Assembly: GCA_949285785.1 (NCBI GenBank)
Contig: CASEAG010000039.1
Location: 1-64,000 of the forward strand
Reading direction: 5' to 3'
Origin: an uncultured Spirochaetales bacterium
GTDB lineage: Bacteria > Spirochaetota > Spirochaetia > Sphaerochaetales > Sphaerochaetaceae
Length of the DNA: 64,000 bases
Each line of letters opens with the position of its first letter. Position 1 is the first letter of the stretch. Made by a program: the position numbers and the translations under genes. This document shows positions 16,591-25,820 of the stretch, one piece after another. Below the pieces are notes generated by a model. It was not told where the DNA came from. It ran no database searches and saw only the letters and a program-made list of their open reading frames with translations.

Positions 16591-18585
16591 ATGATCACGA
16601 CAGGAGTGAGGATTATCGAAGGCGATGACTTCATCCAGGAGAACGCATTGCCGATCTTCCGCTCAAGAGCACATGAAAGGCTTCTGGACGACAGGTTCCT
16701 CCTTGATGATGAAAAGCCCGGGTACGGCTATGAGACCGGTGACAGGGTGCTGCCGTACAAGTGGCAGGACGTCTATTCCCGTCGTCGCGGCAATGTGGAG
16801 ATCCGCACCATCGTCATGGAGAACGATCATGTGAGGGCGGAGTTCTGGCCCGATTACGGCATGCGTCTGTACTCTCTCTTCCAGAAAGACGATGGGCACG
16901 AGCTTCTGTTCTGCAACCCTGTGCTGCAGTTCGGGAACCTTGCCATAAGAAGGGCCTGGTTCAGCGGTGGAATCGAATGGAACTTCGGCCAGCTCGGCCA
17001 TTCGTTCACCACATGCGCTCCCGTGTTCGTCGCGAGGATGGAGGACGAAGACGGCAACGGGTTTCTCCGTGCATATGAATACGAGAGGCAGAAGGGCCTC
17101 TACTGGCATCTGGACTTCCATCTGGACGACGATGACCGCAACCTGTGGGTCTATGGCCGGTTCATCAACCCTCATGACGATGACAGACCGTTCTACTGGT
17201 GGACGAATATCGCAGTTAGGGAGGAGGAAGGCATGCGCATCTTCTCCGGAAGCGACGATGTCATCTTCATAGATTCGAGTTCTCTCATGAGCGAGAGTGC
17301 GAAGCGTGTCATGGCGCATGGAAGACTCCCCTATCTGGGAATCAGGGAAGGGGTGGACTACACCTATCCTGAGAACTTCACCGACTACTCGAACGAGTAC
17401 TTCTTCCAGAACCGCCGCCGGGAGGACGAGAGCTGGGAGGCCGCCGCCTGGAAGGACGGATGGGTCTTCTTCGACCGTGCAGACCGGGGTCTTGCATATC
17501 ACAAGATGTTCTGCTGGGGAGGAGAGGCCGGGGGAAGACACTGGAGGGACTACCTAAGTCGTGAGGGCGAGGGGGCGTATGTGGAGCTTCAAGCGGGCTT
17601 CACCCGCACCCAGGTGCATGGAATGGACATCGCCGCCCACTCCTTTATCGATTTCGTACAGACCTTCGGTGGCTTCCAATGCCATGCGGGCTTCGCAGAC
17701 GGCGATTACGATGCTAAGCGTACTCTTCTCTACAGGAGAATGGATGCGCTTGTCGGTGAAGACGAGATCCGTCGCAGGAAGGCTGAATATGCTTCGTATT
17801 CGACGCTCATGCCGTCATGTCTGCTGAACAAAGGAAGCGGATACGGTGCACTCGAGACGATACGCCGACCGTCTCTCGTCCCGTCGGGACTGCTCTTCCC
17901 TCTCGATTCGATCGGCGATGAGGAACGGACATGGCTGGATGTGCTAGAAGGCCGTCCCCTGCCGGACGAGGACATCCCTTCCTCATACATGGTCGACTGC
18001 GGATGGAGACCCATGATAGAAGCCGTGGCCGGCGACAACCCCAACGCATGGAACATCCTCGGCGTGATGGACCTGGAGAACGAAAACGACCAGAGCGCAA
18101 GGCAATGCTTCGAGAAGGCTTTGTCCATCAGACGCAACGCGTTCTCGCTGCGCTGTCTTGCCGTCATGGCCATTCAGCAGGGACGTACGGATGAGGCCGT
18201 CGGACTCATGGGTGAATGCATCGCCCTGGACGGCAGAAGGGAATACGCCGAGGAGTATATCTCCCTTCTGGTCTCCTGTGGACATCATCAGGAGGCGTGG
18301 GACTGCTACCAGGGGCTGGATGATGATGTGAAGAGGGACGAGCGGCTGATCATAGATCTTCTGCCGGCTGCATGCAGGCTCGGCAGGCTGGAGTTCCTGG
18401 AGGAATGCTACAGCCACGAGTTCGCCGTCATCAGGGAAGGGGAGAGGAACTACACCGAGAGCTGGTACTGGTACCATGCCATGAAGAAGGCGGCGGAGGA
18501 TGGTGTGCCGTTCAACGAGGACCTGGTCGGACAGTGCATGGACAGCGTGACCATACCACCACAATACGACTTCCGTCTGGGATGA
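16591..18585 (+). CDS. DUF5107 protein with C-terminal TPR-like repeats
   Basis: A 664-residue protein without a signal peptide. The N-terminal two thirds match DUF5107, a galactose-mutarotase-like beta-sandwich seen with glycoside-utilisation genes. Landmarks are VYSRRRGNVEIRTIVMEN, WPDYGMRLYSLF, and FSGGIEWNFGQLGHSFTTCAPV. From about residue 480 the sequence turns helical, with TPR-like segments such as AWNILGVMDLENENDQSA and FSLRCLAVMAIQQGRTDEA. AAGGAG at 16577-16582 favours ATG 16591 over GTG 16588. It likely acts on or binds a sugar in the cytoplasm, but no activity is established for the family. The convergent AraC regulator may govern sugar genes nearby; that is a guess. Confidence 0.8.
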   Translation: MITTGVRIIEGDDFIQENALPIFRSRAHERLLDDRFLLDDEKPGYGYETGDRVLPYKWQDVYSRRRGNVEIRTIVMENDHVRAEFWPDYGMRLYSLFQKDDGHELLFCNPVLQFGNLAIRRAWFSGGIEWNFGQLGHSFTTCAPVFVARMEDEDGNGFLRAYEYERQKGLYWHLDFHLDDDDRNLWVYGRFINPHDDDRPFYWWTNIAVREEEGMRIFSGSDDVIFIDSSSLMSESAKRVMAHGRLPYLGIREGVDYTYPENFTDYSNEYFFQNRRREDESWEAAAWKDGWVFFDRADRGLAYHKMFCWGGEAGGRHWRDYLSREGEGAYVELQAGFTRTQVHGMDIAAHSFIDFVQTFGGFQCHAGFADGDYDAKRTLLYRRMDALVGEDEIRRRKAEYASYSTLMPSCLLNKGSGYGALETIRRPSLVPSGLLFPLDSIGDEERTWLDVLEGRPLPDEDIPSSYMVDCGWRPMIEAVAGDNPNAWNILGVMDLENENDQSARQCFEKALSIRRNAFSLRCLAVMAIQQGRTDEAVGLMGECIALDGRREYAEEYISLLVSCGHHQEAWDCYQGLDDDVKRDERLIIDLLPAACRLGRLEFLEECYSHEFAVIREGERNYTESWYWYHAMKKAAEDGVPFNEDLVGQCMDSVTIPPQYDFRLG

Positions 18586-18590
18586 AGGGC

Positions 18591-19481
18591 CTAGATGTCC
18601 AGTATCAGGGACGTGTCCGCAAGCCGGTCCCTCAGTCTGTCATCGTCCCTGGCCATGCGTCTGCAGCCCAGGGGTGTGGTGCCTGTGTATGACTTGAATG
18701 CGTTTGCGAATGCCGACTCCGTCGAGAAGCCGCAGCGGTATGCCACTTCGCTCAACGACAATCTGGTCGTGCGCAGCAGGAAGACCGCCGTGCCTATTCT
18801 GCTCCTGATGACGTACTCGTGCGGAGTGAGGCCGGTCTCCTTCCTGAAGGCGCGGATGAAATGGAAGGTGCTCATGCCTGCCACCGATGCAAGCTCATCG
18901 TTCGTCAGCCTGCGTTCGATGTTGGCTCCTATGTAGCTGCATACCTTGTCGAACCGTCTGCCGGGGATGCCGCCTCCTTCGATGTCGTCGGGACAGAAGA
19001 ACTCGGTCAGGATGCACGTGATGTATTTGTTTACAATCGCCTCGGGCGGCATGAGACCGGATGACAGGGGATCCAGGATTCTTCTGAAGCACCTTTCCAT
19101 GGACTGCATGTCGGAGACGTTGACGACATGATGCATCATGTTCCTGTACATCTCGTCGATTCCGTGTCCGTCGAAGTGGATCCACATGAAACGGGTATCC
19201 TCGCATGCTCCATACGAAGGTCTTTCATAGCAGTTCACAATCGCCAGTCTTCCTGCTTCAACCTCGTCCCGCCTGCCGTCTGGAAAGCCGAAGAACAGCC
19301 TTCCGGATGTCACGAGAAGCAGCAGGTAGCTGTCCAGCGGACAGCCGTCCACACGGTAGTCCGCATTGCAGGCGTAGCTGCCTGTGCACAGCATCTGGTA
19401 CAGCCAGTCCTTCTTCTCCAGAGAAGGCGGGAAGATATAGATGTCAGACTCTGGGAGGACCCCCTTCTCCTGGAGCTTCAT
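18591..19481 (-). CDS. AraC-family transcriptional regulator
   Basis: A 296-residue regulator. The N-terminal half is a cupin-like ligand domain (LLLLVTSGRLFFGFPDGR, RFMWIHFDGHG). The C-terminal 100 residues hold both AraC helix-turn-helices: LTNDELASVAGMSTFHFIRAFRKETG and LSLSEVAYRCGFSTESAFANAFKSYTG. It is the last gene of the minus-strand unit trmJ-gdpD-DUF362-araC, only 6 nt after the ferredoxin-type gene, and runs toward the DUF5107 gene. The ligand is unknown. Confidence 0.92.
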   Translation of the reverse strand: MKLQEKGVLPESDIYIFPPSLEKKDWLYQMLCTGSYACNADYRVDGCPLDSYLLLLVTSGRLFFGFPDGRRDEVEAGRLAIVNCYERPSYGACEDTRFMWIHFDGHGIDEMYRNMMHHVVNVSDMQSMERCFRRILDPLSSGLMPPEAIVNKYITCILTEFFCPDDIEGGGIPGRRFDKVCSYIGANIERRLTNDELASVAGMSTFHFIRAFRKETGLTPHEYVIRSRIGTAVFLLRTTRLSLSEVAYRCGFSTESAFANAFKSYTGTTPLGCRRMARDDDRLRDRLADTSLILDI

Positions 19482-19487
19482 GACCTC

Positions 19488-20591
19488 TTATTTCACCCTG
19501 ACCAGCTCGTATTCCCTCGTGCCGAGCCCGATGGACTGGGCGTATTCGAGCCCCTGCTTCCATGAGGTGTCCGGATGGATGTCGTGGAAATGGTCTCCGG
19601 TGTGCTCCTTCGCCTCGTCGTACATCGTCCCCCTGTTGCCGGGCATCGCGTTCACCGCATCGGCGCAGGCCTGGTCGAGGGCGACCGGGTCGAAGGATGC
19701 GAACATGCCCACATTGGGCGTGATCGGCGCATCGTTCTCGTTATGGCAGTCGCAATTTGGCGAGATGTCCACCGCGATTGCCAAGTGGAAGCATGGACGG
19801 CCCTGCACGACCGCCTTGGCGTACTCCATCATTTTGCAGTTGAGCACCTCGTTGCTGTTGTCTTCACCGCTTCCGATGGCATCCACAGGACACACTCCGA
19901 TGCATCTTCCGCATCCGACGCACTTCGTCAGGTCGATATGGCACTTCCTGTCTGCGAATGTCGGCGCACCATGGGCGCATATCCTCTCGCAGCGATGACA
20001 GCCTATGCACTTCGTCTCGTCCACGACAGGCTTGCCCTGGCTGTGCATGTCCATCTTGCCGGCCCTGGACCCGCAGCCCATGCCGATGTTCTTCAGCGCG
20101 CCTCCGAAGCCTGTCGACTCATGTCCCTTGAAGTGGGTGAGAGAGATGAAGACGTCGGCGTCCATCACGGCACGTCCTATGTGTGCGCTCTTGACGTATG
20201 CTCCGTCTACTGGCACATCCACGTCGTCGGTGCCCTTGAGACCATCCGCGATGATGATCTGGCAGCCGGTGGTCATCGGGTTGAAGCCGTTCATGTTGGC
20301 GCTCTCCAGATGGTCCAGTGCATTCTTCCTCCCTCCGACGTACAGCGTGTTGCAGTCGGTGAGGAAAGGCTTGCCGCCGAGCCTCTTGACTTCGTCTGCC
20401 ACGCAACGTGCCCAGTTGGGGCGCAGGAATGCAAGATTGCCCGGCTCTCCGAAGTGCATCTTGATCGCCACATAGTGGTTCGTGAAGTCGATCGTGCCGA
20501 TGCCGGCCTCCCGCATCAGGCGCGTGAGCTTGTCCAGAAGCGAATTGTCGAAACCCGTCCTCAGGTCGCTGAAATATACCTTGCTTGCCAT
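19488..20591 (-). CDS. DUF362-domain protein with two [4Fe-4S] clusters
   Basis: A 367-residue protein. The DUF362 part contains HYVAIKMHFGEPGN, LTDCNTLYVGGR and ISLTHFKGHESTGFGGALKN. Two ferredoxin motifs follow at about residues 195-240: CIGCHRCERICAHG and CVGCGRCIGVCPVDAI. Family members are thought to transfer electrons in anaerobes; the redox partner is not known. The gene starts 4 nt after the gdpD stop and precedes araC, so it belongs to that operon. Confidence 0.88.
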   Translation of the reverse strand: MASKVYFSDLRTGFDNSLLDKLTRLMREAGIGTIDFTNHYVAIKMHFGEPGNLAFLRPNWARCVADEVKRLGGKPFLTDCNTLYVGGRKNALDHLESANMNGFNPMTTGCQIIIADGLKGTDDVDVPVDGAYVKSAHIGRAVMDADVFISLTHFKGHESTGFGGALKNIGMGCGSRAGKMDMHSQGKPVVDETKCIGCHRCERICAHGAPTFADRKCHIDLTKCVGCGRCIGVCPVDAIGSGEDNSNEVLNCKMMEYAKAVVQGRPCFHLAIAVDISPNCDCHNENDAPITPNVGMFASFDPVALDQACADAVNAMPGNRGTMYDEAKEHTGDHFHDIHPDTSWKQGLEYAQSIGLGTREYELVRVK

Positions 20592-20595
20592 GTCG

Positions 20596-21402
20596 CTATC
20601 TCCTTATCCCCATCTCCTCGGCGACCTTTATGACCAGTGCCGGGTTGTCCGTCATCACAGAGTCCACGCCCATGCCGAACAGCTCTCTCATCGACTGCTC
20701 GTCGTTTATCGTCCAGACCATCACGACTGCATCCCTACTGTGCATCTCGCGCACGAATGACGGTGTGACGACCTTTATGAAGGAGGCCTGCCGCGGTATC
20801 TGGAAGATGATCTTCCGCTTGAACGTCTTTGGCAGTGTGTGGGTCTTCTGCCTCAGCAGCAGCGGCACAACCTCCGCGGTGGTGACGCTGGTGAGGAAGT
20901 CCGGGGCAAGTCTCCTGAGCCTCCTGAGGTTCGACAGGTGAAACGAGGCCCCCACGACCCTGTCCACAGCATCATGCTGCCTGATGACGCGGATGAACTC
21001 GTCTACGATCTGCGGACACTTCGTCTTGAGGTCTATGTTGAACCTCTGGTCCGGACAGGCTTCGAGCGCCTCGGCAAGTGTGCACATGGTGATCCCCTTG
21101 CCCCTGAACGGATAGGTCCTGCCGCCGTCCTTCGTGAACGTGTAGCCGGCATCGTATCTCCTCAGCTCCTCCAGGGTATGGTCTTCGACACGACCGGTGC
21201 CGTCTGTGTTTCGCTCCAGCGTCGGGTCGTGCCAGATCACCAGCACACCGTCCTTCGTGATGTGTATGTCCGTCTCGACGACGTCGATGCCCATGTCGAC
21301 CGCCGAACGGAAGGCCGGCAGCGTGTTCTCCGGGTAGTTGTGGCTGTCTCCGCGATGTGCGATCACGCGCGGCATCGGGGAGAGGAAAGCATACTCACTC
21401 AT
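20596..21402 (-). CDS. ugpQ: glycerophosphodiester phosphodiesterase
   Basis: Hydrolyses glycerophosphodiesters (from phospholipid breakdown) to glycerol-3-phosphate and an alcohol. The family signature is at the start: VIAHRGDSHNYPENTLPAFRSA, with the catalytic His-Arg-Gly, then VETDIHITKDGVLVIWHD with the metal-binding Glu/Asp and second catalytic His. NIDLKTK and a C-terminal VMTDNPAL complete the TIM barrel. No signal peptide, so it is cytoplasmic. It overlaps the trmJ end by 8 nt. Confidence 0.92.
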   Translation of the reverse strand: MSEYAFLSPMPRVIAHRGDSHNYPENTLPAFRSAVDMGIDVVETDIHITKDGVLVIWHDPTLERNTDGTGRVEDHTLEELRRYDAGYTFTKDGGRTYPFRGKGITMCTLAEALEACPDQRFNIDLKTKCPQIVDEFIRVIRQHDAVDRVVGASFHLSNLRRLRRLAPDFLTSVTTAEVVPLLLRQKTHTLPKTFKRKIIFQIPRQASFIKVVTPSFVREMHSRDAVVMVWTINDEQSMRELFGMGVDSVMTDNPALVIKVAEEMGIRR

Positions 21403-22135
21403 CTTTCATGTCCTTGTATATCTTGATCTTCTCTATCTTCGCGAAGAGCTTGTCGAAGCGCTGCATCTCGCTTTCACTGAGTCCGGCCCGCTCGAGGGTG
21501 TCGCGCAGGAAGGACTCCGTCCACTTGCGCTCCTCGTCCCATTTGTAGTAGCCGATCGCGTCCAGATGTCCGGATGCCTGGACGACCGCCGAGGCGATCC
21601 TCTCATGGCTGACCGCCGTCATCCCTGTGGGATACACCTGGGCCTGGTTGAACAGGACGTAGGCTATTATCTGGACGGACTGGGCAAGGTTCAGGGACGG
21701 GAATGCGTCGCTGGTGGGGATCGTGACGACTGACGAGCAGAGCATCACCTCGTCATCCCTCAGACCGTCGGACTCCCGTCCGAACACGATCGACACCCTT
21801 CCTTCCGGAATCGTGCTGATGTGGCATGCGAGCTGCTCCGGGCTGTATGCCGACATCTTGCGCAGCCTCCCGCGCCTTCTTGTGGCGGCGACTGTGAACA
21901 CGCTGTCGCGAAGGGCCTCCTCAAGCGTCCTCACGCGCCTTGCGTTCTCATACAGGTCGAAGGCGTGCAGGGCCAGCATGTGCACCCTGTTCTCGTCGTA
22001 TGAGCGCTCCGTCACCAAGGTGAGGTCCGTCAGCCCCATCGTCTTCATGGCACGGCATACGCTTCCTATGTTGGCACCGTCCTGAGTGTCCACGAGGACG
22101 ATGTTGATTCTCTTCAGGTACTGCTTGTCTTCCAT
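21395..22135 (-). CDS. TrmH/TrmJ-type SPOUT RNA 2'-O-methyltransferase
   Basis: A 247-residue protein with the SPOUT knot. Landmarks are INIVLVDTQDGANIGSVCRAMKTMG, VSIVFGRESDGLRDDEV and the C-terminal IPTSDAFPSLNLAQSVQIIAYVLF. These are the three SpoU motifs of tRNA/rRNA ribose methyltransferases, closest in layout to TrmJ (tRNA Nm32). The C-terminal extension predicted to dimerise or bind RNA is also TrmJ-like. Start ATG 22135 has no ribosome-binding site. A promoter TTAACA-18-TAGAAT ends 8 nt before it, so the message is probably leaderless. Confidence 0.85.
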   Translation of the reverse strand: MEDKQYLKRINIVLVDTQDGANIGSVCRAMKTMGLTDLTLVTERSYDENRVHMLALHAFDLYENARRVRTLEEALRDSVFTVAATRRRGRLRKMSAYSPEQLACHISTIPEGRVSIVFGRESDGLRDDEVMLCSSVVTIPTSDAFPSLNLAQSVQIIAYVLFNQAQVYPTGMTAVSHERIASAVVQASGHLDAIGYYKWDEERKWTESFLRDTLERAGLSESEMQRFDKLFAKIEKIKIYKDMKDE

Positions 22136-22143
22136 CGACAAGC

Positions 22144-22196
22144 ATTCTAATGAATGATGTGCATGCTTGTTAAGAAGGTGGCTTGTGCCTTATCCT
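22144..22196. promoter_or_regulatory. overlapping divergent promoters, trmJ-like / AI-2E transporter
   Basis: On the minus strand TTAACA (22173-22168), 18 nt and TAGAAT (22149-22144) lead to the TrmJ-type gene. On the plus strand TTGTTA (22167-22172) and TATCCT (22191-22196) lead to the transporter. The two -35 elements occupy the same bases, so the promoters should compete. Both -10 boxes are within about 11 nt of the start codons. Confidence 0.45.
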
Positions 22197-22207
22197 TTTA
22201 TCCGGAT

Positions 22208-23422
22208 ATGAAGGAGATTCCCGGTTCAGGCACATACATGAGACAGGTGAGGAACATACTGGCCTTCGGCGCAGTGGTGCTCTTCCTGTTCGTCCTCAAG
22301 GCGGCAAGCGAGGTCACGCTGCCGATCGCCCTGGCGCTGTTCATCTTCGCCTTTGCCAATCCCCTGATGGAAAGGCTGGCAAGGCTCAAGGTGCCCAACA
22401 TCATCTCCGTGGTGCTGGTCCTGGCGCTGGTCGTGGTCCTGTTCTTCGGCTTCATCTACGTCCTCATCCTGATGGTGAACATGCTCCTGGACCGCGTGGA
22501 CTATTATGCGGAGCGCATAAGGAGCCTGGACGCTCTGCTGTCAGGCTACCTCATGGACTATTTCCCCGAGGCCGATGAAGACTTCTCGATCCTCTCGTAC
22601 GTCAACGTCGACTGGTACGGCCTTGCCGTCTCCTGGCTGACGAGCTTCTCGTCCAAGATCATCTCGATCCTCTCGGATTCCATGATGATCTTCGTCACGC
22701 TGCTGTTCCTGCTGCTGGAGAGGACCACGTTCCTGCCCAAGATCGCTTTCGCCTTCCCCAGGGACAAGAGCCAGAAGTTCTCCTCGATGCTCGGCCGCAT
22801 AAACCGCCAGATGTCGAAGTACCTGCTGCTGAAGGCCATCATAAGTCTGATGACGGGTCTTCTCTTCTATCTGACGGCCATCGTCACCGGACTCGACTTC
22901 GCCCTGGTGTGGGGCGTGCTCGCGGTTCTGCTGAACTTCATACCGACCATAGGTTCGATAATCGTCACCGCCCTGACAATCCTGATGTCGATCATACAGT
23001 TCGCCCCGGACGCCTGGATCAACATCGTCTACGTCGTCATCCTGACGATCTCGATAGAGATGGTGCTGGGCAACATCATAGATCCCCGCCTGCAGGGCGT
23101 GCAGCTGAACATGTCGCCACTGATGATCCTGATCTCCCTGTCCCTCTGGGGCTTCATATGGGGATTGCCTGGAATGTTCCTGGCCGTGCCGATCATGAGC
23201 ATCATCCAGATCATCTGTGCAATCGTGCCTTCGCTCAAGCCCGTGGCCGTGCTGCTGTCTTCGGGAAAGACGTATGTACGCGAGTACCGTAGCCAGGAGA
23301 AGAGCCGTAGACTGCGCAGGAGAGGTGCGGACGGGGAGTCCGACAAGCCCTCCGGAGGGGACATCATCCTGCCTGAGGGCGGCAACCGGAAGGAGGACGG
23401 AGAAGGGGACGGACAGGCCTGA
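22208..23422 (+). CDS. AI-2E family (PerM/DUF20) transporter
   Basis: A membrane protein of about 404 residues with seven to eight hydrophobic segments. These include ILAFGAVVLFLFVLKAA, VVLVLALVVVLFFGFIYVLILMV and FVTLLFLLLERTTFL. The late GVLAVLLNFIPTIGSIIV, LGNIIDPRLQGVQLNMSPL and WGLPGMFLAVPIM are the conserved motifs of the family. Members export small molecules (AI-2 was proposed for TqsA); the substrate here is unknown. The cytoplasmic tail is Arg-, Gly- and Glu-rich. The start is uncertain: ATG 22208 follows a -10-like box closely, ATG 22238 also fits, and the frame extends to 22154. Confidence 0.88.
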   Translation: MKEIPGSGTYMRQVRNILAFGAVVLFLFVLKAASEVTLPIALALFIFAFANPLMERLARLKVPNIISVVLVLALVVVLFFGFIYVLILMVNMLLDRVDYYAERIRSLDALLSGYLMDYFPEADEDFSILSYVNVDWYGLAVSWLTSFSSKIISILSDSMMIFVTLLFLLLERTTFLPKIAFAFPRDKSQKFSSMLGRINRQMSKYLLLKAIISLMTGLLFYLTAIVTGLDFALVWGVLAVLLNFIPTIGSIIVTALTILMSIIQFAPDAWINIVYVVILTISIEMVLGNIIDPRLQGVQLNMSPLMILISLSLWGFIWGLPGMFLAVPIMSIIQIICAIVPSLKPVAVLLSSGKTYVREYRSQEKSRRLRRRGADGESDKPSGGDIILPEGGNRKEDGEGDGQA

Positions 23423-23437
23423 AGCCGTCTGCCGAGC

Positions 23438-23466
23438 TTGCCTTTTTATCGCTGGAAAAGTATGTT
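23438..23466 (+). promoter_or_regulatory. promoter for mrp
   Basis: TTGCCT (23438-23443), a 17-nt spacer and TATGTT (23461-23466). TTAGGAG precedes the ATG at 23488. Confidence 0.45.
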
Positions 23467-23487
23467 AAGTGCCGTTAGGAGTCTCTT

Positions 23488-24411
23488 ATGGCACAGGACA
23501 ACGTCAAGGACGAGTGGGATCTTCAGACACAGAGGATCCAGGACAGGATGGACAGGATCTCCCGCAAGATACTTGTCATGTCGGGCAAGGGCGGGGTCGG
23601 CAAGACCACGATCACGGTCAACCTTGCCAACGCGCTGGTGGACATGGGCTGTACCGTCGGCATCCTCGATACGGACATAACAGGTCCGAACGTGGCCAAG
23701 ATGCTGGGCTGCGAGGATGGCGTCCTCGGCTCACCTGACGGCACCACGCTGTACCCTGTCGAGCCCAGGAAGAACCTGAAGGTCGTCTCCCTGGCCTTCG
23801 CGATACAGGATCCGGATGCCCCGATCATCTGGCGCGGCAGTCTCAAGAACACCGCCATCAGGCAGTTTCTGGCCGATGTGGAGTGGGGTGAGCTGGACTA
23901 CCTGCTCATCGACTCACCTCCCGGAACCGGAGACGAACAGCTTACCGTCTGCCAGTCGATACACTCGCTCACCGGCACGATCATCGTCACCACACCTCAG
24001 CCTGTGGCCGTGCTGGATGCCAGACGCAGCGTCGGCTTCTCCCGCAAGCTCGGCTGTGCGATCATCGGAGTGATCGAGAACATGTCCGGCCTCGTATGTC
24101 CGGAATGCGGCAAGGAGATTCCCGTGTTCGGAATCGGAGGCGGTCAGAAGATGTGCCAGGACATGCATGTGCCCTTCCTCGGCCGCGTGCCGATGGAGAT
24201 CGACCTAAGGGAGGCCGAGGACAGCGGTGTCGACTTCATGTCCAGCGGCGTCAGCCATCCCTCGAGAGAGGCGCTGATGGAGATCTGCCGCAAGATAAAC
24301 TTCGGTACAGCCTGCTCCACAGGCCGTGACACGTCGTTTCTGGGCACCCCGCAGTGCTCTCCCTCCGCATGTGCATCGTGCACGAGCAACTGCCCCTCGA
24401 GGAGAAAGTGA
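23488..24411 (+). CDS. mrp: Mrp/NBP35-type iron-sulfur cluster carrier ATPase
   Basis: A 307-residue P-loop ATPase of the ApbC/Mrp group that carries and delivers [4Fe-4S] clusters. The deviant Walker A is MSGKGGVGKTT (about residues 31-41). DTDITGPNVAKMLG and LIDSPPGTGDEQLTV follow. The cluster-binding CxxC pair is VCPECG. The Cys-rich tail (CSTGRD, CSPSACASCTSNC) is an extra feature of some anaerobe homologues and may bind another cluster. The N-terminal DUF59 domain of classical Mrp is missing. The stop codon overlaps the NUDIX start (TGATG). Confidence 0.92.
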   Translation: MAQDNVKDEWDLQTQRIQDRMDRISRKILVMSGKGGVGKTTITVNLANALVDMGCTVGILDTDITGPNVAKMLGCEDGVLGSPDGTTLYPVEPRKNLKVVSLAFAIQDPDAPIIWRGSLKNTAIRQFLADVEWGELDYLLIDSPPGTGDEQLTVCQSIHSLTGTIIVTTPQPVAVLDARRSVGFSRKLGCAIIGVIENMSGLVCPECGKEIPVFGIGGGQKMCQDMHVPFLGRVPMEIDLREAEDSGVDFMSSGVSHPSREALMEICRKINFGTACSTGRDTSFLGTPQCSPSACASCTSNCPSRRK

Positions 24412-25013
24412 TGGAAAGGAACTTCAGACTTCATGACGACGAGAGCTCTTCGCACCTGATGTGGAGCACTGATGGGCGCAGAAGGACATTCTCCTGCCCG
24501 ATCTTCTCGGTGAACGAGGTGGACCGCACCTGTCATGACGGCAGGAAGGGCACCTTCATCGAGATCGAATGCCCCGAGTGGATAGTCATCATCCCCATCT
24601 ACAGGGACGCTGATGGTGTGATGCGCGTCATAGTCGAGCGGCAGTACAGGCATGGCAGCGACACCGTCACCTTGGAATACCCCGCAGGGCTGGTGGAGAA
24701 GGGTGAGGATCCTCTGGATGCCGCCCGGAGGGAGCTTCTCGAGGAGACCGGCTTCGAGGCGGGCAGGGTGACTCATCTGGGGACGCTGTGCCCGAACAAC
24801 GCCTTCATGTCCAATCATCAGCACTACTATCTTGCAGAGGATCTTCATCTGGTGTCCGGTCAGGACCTGGATGCCAATGAGGAGATCGACGTATACTCCC
24901 TGCCTCTGGACGAGGTTGTCCGGAAGATGGGCATCGGCAGCGCCGACAACGCACTGATGGTCGCGGCGAGCGCCCTGCTCATGAGGGAGCTGGAATCACG
25001 TAAGGAGAAATAG
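24411..25013 (+). CDS. NUDIX hydrolase, ADP-ribose pyrophosphatase-like
   Basis: A 200-residue hydrolase of nucleoside diphosphate-X compounds. The Nudix box is complete: GLVEKGEDPLDAARRELLEE followed by TGF. The flanking VIVERQYRHGSDTVTLEYPAG matches ADP-ribose/ADP-sugar pyrophosphatases (NudF type). GAGGAG at 24399-24404 fixes the ATG at 24411 rather than upstream starts inside mrp. It is coupled to mrp in front and to the SIMPL lipoprotein gene immediately after. Confidence 0.9.
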   Translation: MERNFRLHDDESSSHLMWSTDGRRRTFSCPIFSVNEVDRTCHDGRKGTFIEIECPEWIVIIPIYRDADGVMRVIVERQYRHGSDTVTLEYPAGLVEKGEDPLDAARRELLEETGFEAGRVTHLGTLCPNNAFMSNHQHYYLAEDLHLVSGQDLDANEEIDVYSLPLDEVVRKMGIGSADNALMVAASALLMRELESRKEK

Positions 25014-25724
25014 ATGATGAGAAGATTCATCGTCGTCGCACTGGTCGCCCTGGCTTTTCTGACAGGCTGCCAGAGCACCACCGTTGACTACATGAGCGTA
25101 TCCGTCTCAGGCAGTGCAACCGTGACGTTGACACCCGACATGGCATCGTTCTCGATATCGGTCAGCGAGACGGGCCAGACCACCTGGGAGGCCCAGCAGA
25201 TGGCGAATGCCAAGATGCAGGACATCTATGACATCCTGCACGACGACTTCGGCATTGTCGCAGAGAACATCAGGACCACTTCGATGAGCCTGTATCCCGA
25301 GTACCGCTACGAGGACGGACAGCAGATCCTGGTCGGCCAGACTGCCAGCCAGAGCATTTCGGTCACTGTCCATCGTCTCGACGACCTCGCCCCGATTGTG
25401 GACGGTCTCTCCTCGGTCACAGGCATATCCCTGTCATCCATCAGCCTCGATGCAAGCGAGAAGGACGAGAGCATGAGCCAGGCCCGCAGGCTTGCCATGC
25501 AGGATGCCATGGACAAGGCCAGGGACTACGCCGAGGCCGCCGGCCTCGTGCTCGGTGATCCGGTATCAGTCAGCGAGAGCGGCAGCTACCACTATGCAAA
25601 CCGCGTCCAGCCCACGATGCTGATGGCAAGCGCCAGCGCGAAGGACGAGGCCTCCAGCGCATCATACTACGCGGGCGATCTGAGCGTCGCAGCGGATGTG
25701 GACGTCACATTCACGATGCATTGA
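25014..25724 (+). CDS. SIMPL-domain (DUF541) lipoprotein
   Basis: A 236-residue lipoprotein. The signal MMRRFIVVALVALAFLTGC ends in the lipobox LTGC. The rest is a SIMPL/DUF541 domain, with VSVSGSATVTLTPDMASFSISV near the front and AMDKARDYAEAAGLVLGDPVSVSE toward the end. The family is periplasmic, implicated in oxidative stress in some Gram-negatives, and forms channel-like oligomers in one studied member. It begins on the base after the NUDIX stop. Confidence 0.9.
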   Translation: MMRRFIVVALVALAFLTGCQSTTVDYMSVSVSGSATVTLTPDMASFSISVSETGQTTWEAQQMANAKMQDIYDILHDDFGIVAENIRTTSMSLYPEYRYEDGQQILVGQTASQSISVTVHRLDDLAPIVDGLSSVTGISLSSISLDASEKDESMSQARRLAMQDAMDKARDYAEAAGLVLGDPVSVSESGSYHYANRVQPTMLMASASAKDEASSASYYAGDLSVAADVDVTFTMH

Positions 25725-25745
25725 AATCGTGTATCCGATCTGATG

Positions 25746-25780
25746 AGGGAGGGCCTGGGTTTCATGCCCTCCCTTTCTTT
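25746..25780 (+). terminator. terminator after the mrp-NUDIX-SIMPL operon
   Basis: AGGGAGGGC (25746-25754) pairs with GCCCTCCCT (25766-25774), followed by TTCTTT. Its position rules out the upstream start codon (25743) of the next reading frame. Confidence 0.85.
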
Positions 25781-25820
25781 GTCCTATGCCAAACCGGCTT
25801 TTCGTAATATAGTTCGGATT

